A DNA stretch of 64,000 bases from Sinomicrobium oceani (GTDB taxonomy: Bacteria > Bacteroidota > Bacteroidia > Flavobacteriales > Flavobacteriaceae). The DNA is taken from assembly GCF_900119185.1 (NCBI RefSeq), contig NZ_FPJE01000017.1, positions 1 through 64,000 of the forward strand, in the 5' to 3' direction. Position numbers and translations under genes: made by a program. The notes under the pieces were generated by a model. It saw nothing but the letters and a program-made list of their open reading frames with translations, was not told where the DNA came from and ran no database searches. Shown here one piece after another: positions 53,601-61,859 of this stretch (its first letter is position 1; each line of letters begins with the position of its first letter).

Positions 53601-55082
53601 TCAGATAAAGATCATTCCGAATCCCAGATAAAGTAATGTGGTTAAAACTCCCGCCACCAATGCATAGGGCAACTGGGTATTTACATGGTCGATATGGTCG
53701 CTTCCCGATGCCATGGAGGATATGATCGATGTATCTGAAATCGGCGAACAGTGGTCACCGAAAACCCCGCCACCAAGTGTTGCGGCAACAACCAGGGTAA
53801 GTTCGGCCTGATGTATTTCTGCCATAGGAATGGCAATAGCCATCATAATGGCAAAGGTACCCCATGAGGTCCCTGTAGAAAAGGCGATAAATGCACTGAT
53901 AATAAAGATTATCGCCGGCAAAAACTGCGGGGAGAGCCAATCTTTGGAAAAATCAGCCACAAACGCCCCGGTACCCAATGCATTACAGGCATTACCAATG
54001 GCAAATGCAAAAAGCATAAGTAGTGCGAGCGGCATAAGTTCACTGATCCCCTTTAGCGTAATGTCGATCATCTCCTTAGTACGCATAATTCCCTGTGCCC
54101 TGTACATGACCATAGCCGTTAACAGGGAAGCAAGTACGGCATATAGCACGGCAGAAGATCCGGACCCCTGCCCTATAGCCCTGAAGATATGATCGCCGGG
54201 CCCGGTGGGGTCTTCTACATTATCCCACCCCGTATACGCGAGGTTAACAGGCATCATAAAAACCATGACGGCCAGCGGAACGATCATATTAAAAGCCCTG
54301 GGGTTTACGCCTTCCTTTGATTTAAAGGAGGTAACTTCATCGGAAAGCATGGGCTTTGCATTGTCGTTCATCAGTTTTCCGGTCTCCCGTGTCCGCTTCT
54401 CCGCCCGGGCCATCGGACCGAAATCCTTTTTGGACACAATTACCGCCAGGACAATAAGTATTGTAATGAGAGGGTAAAAATTATAGGCAATAGACGACAG
54501 CATGAGTGCAAACGGCTGTTCGGTTCCCTGCGTGACCAGCAATCCCATAATAAATGCCCCCCAGGCATTAAACGGAATGAGAATAGAGGAAGGTGCGGAG
54601 GTCGAATCTGCAATATAAGCCAGCTTTTCACGGGGGATCTTCAATTCGTCAAACACCGGCCGGTATAACGTACCTACGGTAAGCGAACTGATATTGGTTT
54701 CTACAAAAAGTAAAAGCCCGGTTACCATAGCCAATAACTGCACAATGATCCGGCTATACCCTTTCTGTTTTTTCTCCACACAGGCAATAAGCTTATTGAG
54801 CTGTATGATAAAACCTTCCACGCCTCTCGAATACTGGATAAACAGCAACAAAGCGCCCACCAGGGCACTGAACATGATAGTCCTCGTATTTCCGGGCGAT
54901 TTAAATACATCTACAAAACCCTCTATTGTAGCCAGCGTACCGTCCAGTACATTCCAGTCGCTCATGATCAGCCATGAAAACCAGATCCCGAAAAGCAGGG
55001 CGAGATATACCTGTTTGGTGCGCAAAGCCAGGATAATCGCCAGCACCGGGGGTAAAACGGAGAGAAAACCATAATTGTCCAT
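53601..55082 (-). CDS. NhaC-family Na+/H+ antiporter
   Basis: A 493-residue polytopic protein with about 12 helices. NhaC features include TSAPSSILIPFNAWGAFIMGLL (about 164-185) and GGGVFGDHCSPISDTSIISSMASG (about 440-463), the latter a strong signature of the family. Members exchange Na+ for H+, or small organic ions in relatives. Although next to the glycan locus, the operator lies after its 3' end, so it is probably not part of the LacI regulon. Confidence 0.9.
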   Translation of the reverse strand: MDNYGFLSVLPPVLAIILALRTKQVYLALLFGIWFSWLIMSDWNVLDGTLATIEGFVDVFKSPGNTRTIMFSALVGALLLFIQYSRGVEGFIIQLNKLIACVEKKQKGYSRIIVQLLAMVTGLLLFVETNISSLTVGTLYRPVFDELKIPREKLAYIADSTSAPSSILIPFNAWGAFIMGLLVTQGTEQPFALMLSSIAYNFYPLITILIVLAVIVSKKDFGPMARAEKRTRETGKLMNDNAKPMLSDEVTSFKSKEGVNPRAFNMIVPLAVMVFMMPVNLAYTGWDNVEDPTGPGDHIFRAIGQGSGSSAVLYAVLASLLTAMVMYRAQGIMRTKEMIDITLKGISELMPLALLMLFAFAIGNACNALGTGAFVADFSKDWLSPQFLPAIIFIISAFIAFSTGTSWGTFAIMMAIAIPMAEIHQAELTLVVAATLGGGVFGDHCSPISDTSIISSMASGSDHIDHVNTQLPYALVAGVLTTLLYLGFGMIFI

Positions 55083-55290
55083 GTCGTATTCTATATGCAG
55101 ATTGCTTTTAGCATGTTACCGACCCGTCGACTATTTGTGATAGGCCTGCACAAAATAGGTGATTTTTGATTAAAATACTAATGGACGAGGCATTTGGAAA
55201 TTTTCTCAAAAAAATGACCTCCCTAAACCACTCATAACCAACACCTATACAACGCTTAAATGTATATATTCAAAAAATACCCGGTAATTA

Positions 55291-55321
55291 TTTGGTAAAC
55301 CATAAAAAGCTCGTATATTTG
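55291..55321 (+). promoter_or_regulatory. Canonical Bacteroidota promoter of tRNA-fMet
   Basis: TTTG at 55291-55294, a 19-bp spacer and TATATTTG at 55314-55321: both consensus elements present in full, 13 bp before the tRNA 5' end. Confidence 0.8.
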
Positions 55322-55334
55322 CCACCGCAAACAT

Positions 55335-55407
<73 letters not shown>

Positions 55408-55416
55408 CAACGGAAG

Positions 55417-55440
55417 AAACCTCAGTAAACACTGGGGTTT
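55417..55440 (+). terminator. Terminator after tRNA-fMet
   Basis: Ten-pair stem AAACCTCAGT / ACTGGGGTTT with loop AAAC, starting 10 bp after the tRNA, followed shortly by a TTTT stretch. Confidence 0.65.
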
Positions 55441-55742
55441 CGGCGTTTTATGACCCCTCGTTTTTTAGTGAAGAAAATGGATTTTTCTCACAAAATGAGC
55501 CAATAAACGAGCCAACTAATATCGAAAAGTTGATGCAGAAAAAATTTCTGCCCTCAAAACTACCAATTTGGAGAGTTTTTGGAGCATTAGAAGGACTCAT
55601 CGAACCGTTTCCATCGAAATTTCTCTCCCTGCTTGCGTCGAAGAAATGCGTTGCAATGAGCCCTGTCGAAATGTTTTTTCAGGTTTTCCGACTCATGTCT
55701 CGTGGGCTTACCCCAAGGTTGTTGACTAACCAACATTTGTGT
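55441..55742. other. Intergenic, no supported gene
   Basis: The one open frame here (55530-55760, plus, 76 codons) overlaps the end of the oxygenase gene and its sequence is unlike a protein family I know. The stretch GAGCCAATAAACGAGCCAACT near 55497 recalls sequence beyond tRNA attachment sites, but no integrase is present. Confidence 0.4.
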
Positions 55743-57902
55743 TTATTTCATCTTCCCTAACAAAGCCACATCTTTATACCAGTTTTTCATCAAGCGGTTA
55801 TAGGCATCTTGTGTTTTGGTAATACGAAGTGTATGTGGCGAGCCTTTTTTGATGGTTTCGGTCTTCAAATCAATGACGACGTTTTTTATAGCCGATACCA
55901 TTTCGTTTCTTTCATCCTGTTTTTTACGAAAGTCAAAGACCACTTCATCGGGTGATTCCAAAAAGGCTTTTAATATTTTCCATTGCGCCCCGTAATACCC
56001 GGTTGTATCAGGTACCGGGCGGCTCCAATCGGCAGGTGGTTGTGGTTTGTTATCTACACGTTGTTGCAGGTATTCGCGACAAAATGAAAACAGCTTTTCC
56101 GTAAGTTCAGATGATTTTGTTGTAGTTAACAATTTAGGGACCATCACTTTGTGCATGTATTCCCATTGCGCTTTTTTTGTAAGGGCTTCAACAATTGTTT
56201 TTATCCATTCTTTTTCGGTTAGAATTTGTGACAGTTGAAACAAATTGGAAAGTGCTACTGCATTAATCCCCTGTTTAGTATTGGCATACAACTTTTTAAA
56301 GTGATTGGGCAACAATGCTATTTGTTGCAAGGCAACAGACTTTAAAGCACCGGTATCTGTCATTGCGTTTAGCACGCCAAGCAATTTTTCCAGAACCGGA
56401 AATGTAATATCCACTGCTATTTTTTCAAACACTATTATTGCGTTCTCAACAGGCAGAAATTGAAAGAGTTTAACCCAATGATCCGAATCTATTTTTTTAA
56501 AAAAGAATTGCAAACGCTCCAGGTCTAATTTCATCAGAAAGACCTTTTCGTTTCTATTGATAAGCCAGTCGGCTACAGCGTTATAGTTTTCTTTTTTGTC
56601 CGACCGGGATCTGCCGTTTAATCCGCTGGTTAACATATCTTCCACCGCCGCAACTTCCGCATCGCTTATTTTCTGTGTACGATTGAAAAAGGCAATCCAG
56701 TTGAGTTGGGTTGCCGCATTTTGAGCATACAATAATTCTGCATTCGTCTCCGGCGACCAAATCATTACTGCCCCGTAGTGGTACCAATGCATGATGTCGG
56801 GGCCATAATTGCCCATATAGCCTGTCGACTCTTTAATGAGAGGTTCTCCTTCGTTAAGAAGAAAGGAAGTTATCAATTCGTCTTCTTCAAAATCCATCTG
56901 ATCGAAAGCCGGCAGTTCGTTTTCCAGCCAGTGTTCTATCGACAAGTATTCGTCATATACTTCTCCCATTTCGATGCTCTCGTCATCTCCATAATATCCG
57001 TCATATTCCGGAGTTCCGGTAAGATAAGATGTAACCAAACATAATTTTGTATAATACCCCGCCTGTTTTGCTGCCAGTAAAAGGGCTTCGGCTTTAGCAC
57101 GGTCGTTCAGTTTTAATGTCTCTTTCGAAAAGCTTTTGGGAGTGTATTGATGCCCGAGTAAGATGATATAAGGATTATTCAGCGGATTGTTTTCGACAAA
57201 TAATCCGGCGATCCTGCTGGCGTGGCTTTGCAAAGATTGCGGTTCGATTTTTTTTCCTGCCTTTTGCTGGACAAGATTATATACCAGGCAAACACGATAG
57301 CCCGAAGTAAGCGGTCTTACCTCGTGATCGCAATCTGCGTAAAAAGCGGCGTAGTTTAAGGTATGACCGGGATTTGTATTGGCAAAATCGGCAGTTACCT
57401 CATTTCCATCAAAACGAATTATCAATTCTCCGCCGGTGTATTGGGAAGGCAAACCAATGACAAGCGAACCAAACATTCCCTTTTCTTTTTCCGTATCTTT
57501 GTGCGATAGAAAAAAATCGCCTTCTTCGTAAATAAGCAGTTTATAAAGATGTGCCGTAACGATACAATTTTCCAGTCCGAGGTCGGTTTTGATATTCTTG
57601 ATGGCTTTTTCTAAAAAACCGTTCCAGTTCGGATTGTTGAAATGCAGTTTATCGGCATCAATTTCCCAGGCACTCCGCACGTTATTATCCACTATGGTTT
57701 GGCTGCCCTTCCCAAAGGGTGCTTTGTGTGCAGCCTCTATTAACGCCTTTGCCTGAAGTTGATTTATCGGATAGGCTATTTCGCCTATCGTTTCGACCTC
57801 CAGACCGGGAAATAAAAAATCTGCTGTGCGGATGCTTGCAAATTTCCCACTGCCTTTGATGTCTTGTAAACAGATAAGGATATTTTTCTTTAGCCGATTC
57901 AT
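55743..57902 (-). CDS. Large 2OG-Fe(II) oxygenase
   Basis: A 719-residue protein with an N-terminal prolyl-hydroxylase-like dioxygenase domain. The iron facial triad is His134-x-Asp136 (FFLSHKDTEK) and His193 (DCDHEVRP), with Arg203 (GYRV) as the 2-oxoglutarate ligand. The remaining 500 residues are mostly helical, with no motif I recognise, ending in KKGSPHTLRITKTQDAYNRLMKNWY. Bacterial prolyl-hydroxylase-type proteins are usually about 200-250 residues, so the extension is unusual. Substrate is unknown. It stands alone on its strand, 216 bp downstream of the ATPase gene. Confidence 0.8.
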   Translation of the reverse strand: MNRLKKNILICLQDIKGSGKFASIRTADFLFPGLEVETIGEIAYPINQLQAKALIEAAHKAPFGKGSQTIVDNNVRSAWEIDADKLHFNNPNWNGFLEKAIKNIKTDLGLENCIVTAHLYKLLIYEEGDFFLSHKDTEKEKGMFGSLVIGLPSQYTGGELIIRFDGNEVTADFANTNPGHTLNYAAFYADCDHEVRPLTSGYRVCLVYNLVQQKAGKKIEPQSLQSHASRIAGLFVENNPLNNPYIILLGHQYTPKSFSKETLKLNDRAKAEALLLAAKQAGYYTKLCLVTSYLTGTPEYDGYYGDDESIEMGEVYDEYLSIEHWLENELPAFDQMDFEEDELITSFLLNEGEPLIKESTGYMGNYGPDIMHWYHYGAVMIWSPETNAELLYAQNAATQLNWIAFFNRTQKISDAEVAAVEDMLTSGLNGRSRSDKKENYNAVADWLINRNEKVFLMKLDLERLQFFFKKIDSDHWVKLFQFLPVENAIIVFEKIAVDITFPVLEKLLGVLNAMTDTGALKSVALQQIALLPNHFKKLYANTKQGINAVALSNLFQLSQILTEKEWIKTIVEALTKKAQWEYMHKVMVPKLLTTTKSSELTEKLFSFCREYLQQRVDNKPQPPADWSRPVPDTTGYYGAQWKILKAFLESPDEVVFDFRKKQDERNEMVSAIKNVVIDLKTETIKKGSPHTLRITKTQDAYNRLMKNWYKDVALLGKMK

Positions 57903-58118
57903 TTTCTTTTTTATTTAATCCACTTATCGTTTATTTTATAGCGGAGTTCATTGATGTGCTTCGCAATTGTTTTTAATTAGGTCAGATGCCCGCCTGCCGG
58001 CAGAGCAGGGAATTCCCTAAGAACATTATCGGTTGGTTTGCTCGAATTGTTAATGGGCATTTCATAAGTATCTACCACATTAACTTATGGTGCTTATTTT
58101 TGTATATGTAGACCTGTT

Positions 58119-59477
58119 TTATAATTGGTATTGCGATATGAAATAATCCAAATATTCCGGGATCATTGTCCCCAGGAAATACGGGAGGTTCATTAAAATA
58201 TAAGGTGTGCCTTTAGGGGTTGTACTTTTTTGCACTTTAAATTCTCCGGCATAGACGCGAACTGCATACGGATGGTTCACGCTGTCCATAAATTGATGCA
58301 GTGATTTCAGCGAACCCGTACTCCCTGATTTGATTTCAATGGGAATTACCAGTCCTTTCGTCTCATAAATCAAATCTACTTCTGCTGAAGCCTGATTCTT
58401 TTCCCGAACCCAAAAAAGAGGTATCGTTTGCTTTCGGGACCGTATGGAAATAAGTTCCTGGGTGATGATGTGGGGAATGATGGCTCCTTTATAACTCTCG
58501 CTTAAATCCTCCATCATAACCATTTTGGAGGCAATGCCCAGGATATAATTGAGTATTCCCGTATCCAAAAATTGTAAGCGTGGATGCTTTTTTAAATCGG
58601 GGAGTATAGGTAGCTCAATAGCGGTGGTCGGATAAATGAGGTGTATGATCTTGACAAGGTCCAAGTTCCTGAATGCCTCCCCCACTTCCCTGGATCTGTA
58701 ATTTGAATTTCCGAAATTCTGGAACTTGACCCGTTGATCTACTGCGAATGCTGCAGTTGCCATAATATGTTTCAGTATGTTCCTCGCTGTGGCATTGCCT
58801 GCATATTTTTCGGTATCGCTTATATAGGCTCCCCAGATACTTTCATAAATGGTGGCAAGGTCGGAAATAAGCTCCCCACTGATATGGGCATCCACAATCT
58901 CCGGCATTCCTCCTATGATGGTATATTGATTGAACAGCTTTAAAAGGGTATGGTGTGCCGCCGGTTTTATGGGAATTTCACTTAAGGCCTCAAGTGCGGC
59001 CTTTTGTCCCATAGCTTCCAAATATTCCCTGAAATTAAAAGGATAGAGATATAGAAATTCTACCCTCCCTACGGGAAAACTTTGTACTTCCTTTAAGGCA
59101 AATTCCAGTAGGGAACCTGCCGCTATCACATGAAGTTCCGGTACTTCTTCGTAAAAATAACGTAATAGCTGAATGGCTTTGGGCTGTCCTTGTACTTCAT
59201 CAAGGAATAATAAGGTACTGCCCAGTTCCTTTGAAGTAATATTGTTGGATATCAATAAGGACTCAAGGATGGTATGGACATCATCGGTTTGCTCAAAATA
59301 GTTACTATCCTCTTTCTTTTCAAGATTCAGGTAAATGCTATGCTTATACGTTTTGGCAAAGTCCCTGACCAATGTCGTTTTTCCAACTTGTCTGGCCCCC
59401 CTTATGATAAGGGGCTTTCTATTGGATTTTTTTTTCCAACTGTCAAGTTCTACCGTAAGTTCTCGTTTATAGCTCAC
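58119..59477 (-). CDS. AAA_14 / DUF4143 ATPase
   Basis: A 452-residue protein of the stand-alone ATPase type common in mobile or accessory regions. Walker A is GARQVGKTT (27-35), Walker B is LLFLDEVQG, and the arginine-finger region AAGSLLEFALKE follows. The C-terminal DUF4143 domain has EVDLIYETKGLVIPIEIKSG, a PD-(D/E)xK-like core. The start codon is GTG. No partner antitoxin or nuclease gene is adjacent. Role unknown. Confidence 0.87.
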   Translation of the reverse strand: MSYKRELTVELDSWKKKSNRKPLIIRGARQVGKTTLVRDFAKTYKHSIYLNLEKKEDSNYFEQTDDVHTILESLLISNNITSKELGSTLLFLDEVQGQPKAIQLLRYFYEEVPELHVIAAGSLLEFALKEVQSFPVGRVEFLYLYPFNFREYLEAMGQKAALEALSEIPIKPAAHHTLLKLFNQYTIIGGMPEIVDAHISGELISDLATIYESIWGAYISDTEKYAGNATARNILKHIMATAAFAVDQRVKFQNFGNSNYRSREVGEAFRNLDLVKIIHLIYPTTAIELPILPDLKKHPRLQFLDTGILNYILGIASKMVMMEDLSESYKGAIIPHIITQELISIRSRKQTIPLFWVREKNQASAEVDLIYETKGLVIPIEIKSGSTGSLKSLHQFMDSVNHPYAVRVYAGEFKVQKSTTPKGTPYILMNLPYFLGTMIPEYLDYFISQYQL

Positions 59478-60107
59478 AGCCCATCAATTTGTAATGAAAT
59501 AAACCCAAAAATACAATTTTCTTGTAACAAAATAAGAGTTGTTTTTCTATTTTTTTGTAATAAAACAAAGGATGCTTCTCTGTCTATTAGGAATTAAACT
59601 TATAAGTACTTTCCTTCGGCCCATTCCCCTACATTCCATTCCTCTTCACCTACGGCTGACTTCCTAAGGTGTTTATTTCCACATTTTCCATACTGACCGG
59701 TTCAGACGATACTTTACATAAAATGAATTAGTCAATATTTAATCGGACAACGACAAGTATATGAGTAATTTCTACGACAGAGCAGAAGAATTAATATCAG
59801 CTGTTCTTACTTTCCTATTTTTTCCATCATTATTGTAAATTTTATGTACCTTTGGCTCCCTTTCAGAAGACTTAGGGAAACCCCTTTCCATCTTTTGAAG
59901 GATGTACTTTGATAAAACAAGAATGGACTGTAAAAATCGCTGCCTTTGTCATAGCCGTAGCTTTACAGGTACATTAGTCGTATATTGAGCCATTTAGTAT
60001 TTTAGGGTTTGGGCATTGCTAATCGCTTCAAATCCTCCAAAAAATGGTTCGAAAATTGTTTTGCTAAGGCTATTACGAAAAGCCTCAGGACATCCTGATG
60101 CGTTTTT
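59478..60107. other. Intergenic; hairpin just before tRNA-Val
   Basis: No gene is supported in these 630 bp. At 60085-60098 TCAGGA / TCCTGA form a short stem, followed by a five-T run ending one base before the tRNA. It looks like the terminator of a plus-strand transcript, yet no plus-strand gene precedes it. No clear promoter for tRNA-Val is seen. Confidence 0.5.
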
Positions 60108-60182
60108 GGGTCATTAACTCAGTTGGTTTAGAGTGTCACCTTGACAGGGTGGAAGTCACTGGTTCGAATCCAGTATGACCCA
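60108..60182 (+). tRNA. tRNA-Val (GAC)
   Basis: A 75-nt cloverleaf: acceptor GGGTCAT / ATGACCC, D-stem ACTC/GAGT, anticodon loop TTGACAG giving GAC (Val codons GUC/GUU), T-arm ACTGG TTCGAAT CCAGT, discriminator A. CCA is not encoded. Confidence 0.92.
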
Positions 60183-60307
60183 CGTTTAAGTATAATAAAA
60201 AAGGTCTAAAAAGGCAGCCTCGTTTTTTTCGGGTAGGTCCGAGAAAAATCTCAAATACGCAAATCTCACGTCACGTGGAAAAAACTTTTTAGACGCCTAA
60301 AGATATC

Positions 60308-61297
60308 CTACCTCAACCTTACCCTCACCACATACATATCATTCGTAATATACAATATCTTTTCATCGTCTGAAAGAGCTACATTCGAAGCAGATTCTTC
60401 CAGTCTTATTTTCCCCAGCACTTTTGCATTTTTATCGAATATCCATATTCCACCCGGGCCGCTGGCATAGACATTCCCTTTTTTATCAATCTTTAATCCG
60501 TCCGGAAGTCCTTTGAGTCCTTTTCGCTCGTTCGTCGCGCTGTAAAACAGTTCGGGGTCTTGTCCGGTTTTCTCCGGGTCCAGAAGATACCAATTGGCCA
60601 CACCGGGATCGGAACTGGCTACGAGGAGCTTTTGCTCCCCGGGAAAAAAGGCAATGCCGTTAGGCCTGGTAATCTTCCCGGTCAGTAATACGATTTCCCC
60701 GTTCTCTTTTAGCTTATACACTCCGTTAACATCAATTTCCTTTGCCGGATCGTCATCGTTCTGCATAGGCAGGCCGTAAGGCGGATCTGTAAAGAACAAT
60801 GCGCCGCTGCTGTTATATACCGCATCATTGGGACTGCTGAATTTTTTGCCTTTATACCGGTCGGCCAGGGTTTCAAACACGGGTTTCGGATTGTTGAGCG
60901 GGGCTTTCATACGCGCCATCTGCCGGTTACCGTGCTGACAAAGCACAAGATTTCCCCGGGTATCCAGTAACAAGCCGTTACTGCCGGGCTCTTTACTCTT
61001 GCTCGGTGTTGTTCCGGTATAACCGCTGGGACGCAGGTAAACTTCTTTCCCCCCGGTTTCCGTCCATTTGAATATCGTATTCTCCGGAACGTCCGAGAAC
61101 AGTAACATCTGTTCCGATTCTATCCATAAGGGTCCTTCACTCCAGGTAAAACCTTCGGCTATAACCGCTATCTCGGCATTGGTTTTAACAATGGCATCAA
61201 GATCCGGGTCGAGACGTTCGATATATCCGGAGATTTTCTGAGCCGTGACGGGGTTTATTATAAAAATCAGAATTGGTATAAGCAATGAGGCCTTCAT
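60308..61297 (-). CDS. SMP-30/gluconolactonase-like secreted protein
   Basis: A 329-residue beta-propeller of the SMP-30/LRE-like family with a signal peptide (cut near VTAQ). Typical markers are AEGFTWSEGPLWIESEQMLLFSDVP (Glu metal ligand), GSNGLLLDTRGNLVLCQHGNRQM, FSSPNDAVYNSSGALFFTDPPYG with the conserved Asn-Asp, and RPNGIAFFPGEQKLLVASSDPG. Relatives hydrolyse sugar lactones with a divalent metal. Substrate unknown. It is 55 bp downstream of the DoxX-like gene. Confidence 0.9.
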   Translation of the reverse strand: MKASLLIPILIFIINPVTAQKISGYIERLDPDLDAIVKTNAEIAVIAEGFTWSEGPLWIESEQMLLFSDVPENTIFKWTETGGKEVYLRPSGYTGTTPSKSKEPGSNGLLLDTRGNLVLCQHGNRQMARMKAPLNNPKPVFETLADRYKGKKFSSPNDAVYNSSGALFFTDPPYGLPMQNDDDPAKEIDVNGVYKLKENGEIVLLTGKITRPNGIAFFPGEQKLLVASSDPGVANWYLLDPEKTGQDPELFYSATNERKGLKGLPDGLKIDKKGNVYASGPGGIWIFDKNAKVLGKIRLEESASNVALSDDEKILYITNDMYVVRVRLR

Positions 61298-61352
61298 ACG
61301 ATATGATGTTTCTTTAGTGTATACGGGAGATTATTTTTTTTACCTTTTTTCT

Positions 61353-61712
61353 TTATAAGCTGAGATAGCTTACGGCCCACCATATCAGTAAAAACTGTAA
61401 GGGTATCCGCAATATCAGCAACCAGCGTGGAACACCGGCCCCGGCTTCCGGGGAGGAAAGCATGTGAAAGTGAACGGTGAAAAATACCAGGAGCATCAAT
61501 ATAATACCGTAAACCGCATAGTCTTTGGTTACCGGAAAACACAGAGCCATACCGAGCAGGATCTCTGCTACTCCACTCCAGTATACCATAGCCCGATGTG
61601 CAGGAATATACGGGGGCATGATCTTTATATACATGCGGGGGTTGATAAAATGGTTTATTCCGGCCAACACATAAAGCACAGCCATCAGGTAAAGATGCCA
61701 GGGGTCATTCAT
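61353..61712 (-). CDS. DoxX-like membrane protein
   Basis: A 119-residue protein with four hydrophobic helices and a HFINPRMYIKIMPPYIP loop after helix 1 plus GVAEILLGMALCF in helix 2, typical of the small DoxX/MauE-like family. Function unknown. It lies between the S9 peptidase and SMP-30 genes in the same direction. Confidence 0.8.
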   Translation of the reverse strand: MNDPWHLYLMAVLYVLAGINHFINPRMYIKIMPPYIPAHRAMVYWSGVAEILLGMALCFPVTKDYAVYGIILMLLVFFTVHFHMLSSPEAGAGVPRWLLILRIPLQFLLIWWAVSYLSL

Positions 61713-61790
61713 TATTTTTTTAAGGTAAGATACATTTTTTATCCGGCTTTACCAATGACCGCATAGACCACAAGGTAATTTTGTATACCA

Positions 61791-61823
61791 AAAATCCCCC
61801 GACACTTTCCGTGCACGGGGGAT
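61791..61823 (-). terminator. Terminator after the S9 peptidase gene
   Basis: ATCCCCCG (61794-61801) and CGGGGGAT (61816-61823) form an 8-bp stem; on the minus strand it is followed by a short TTTT. It lies 37 bp past the peptidase stop. Confidence 0.6.
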
Positions 61824-61859
61824 ATCAGCTGCTTTTTTAGCATTCCGGAGAACTACGGC

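Noticed and set aside
55530-55760. Plus-strand 76-codon open frame after tRNA-fMet
   Set aside because: No recognisable family, overlaps the end of the oxygenase gene, and has no promoter; could be an integrase scar, but that is not supportable.
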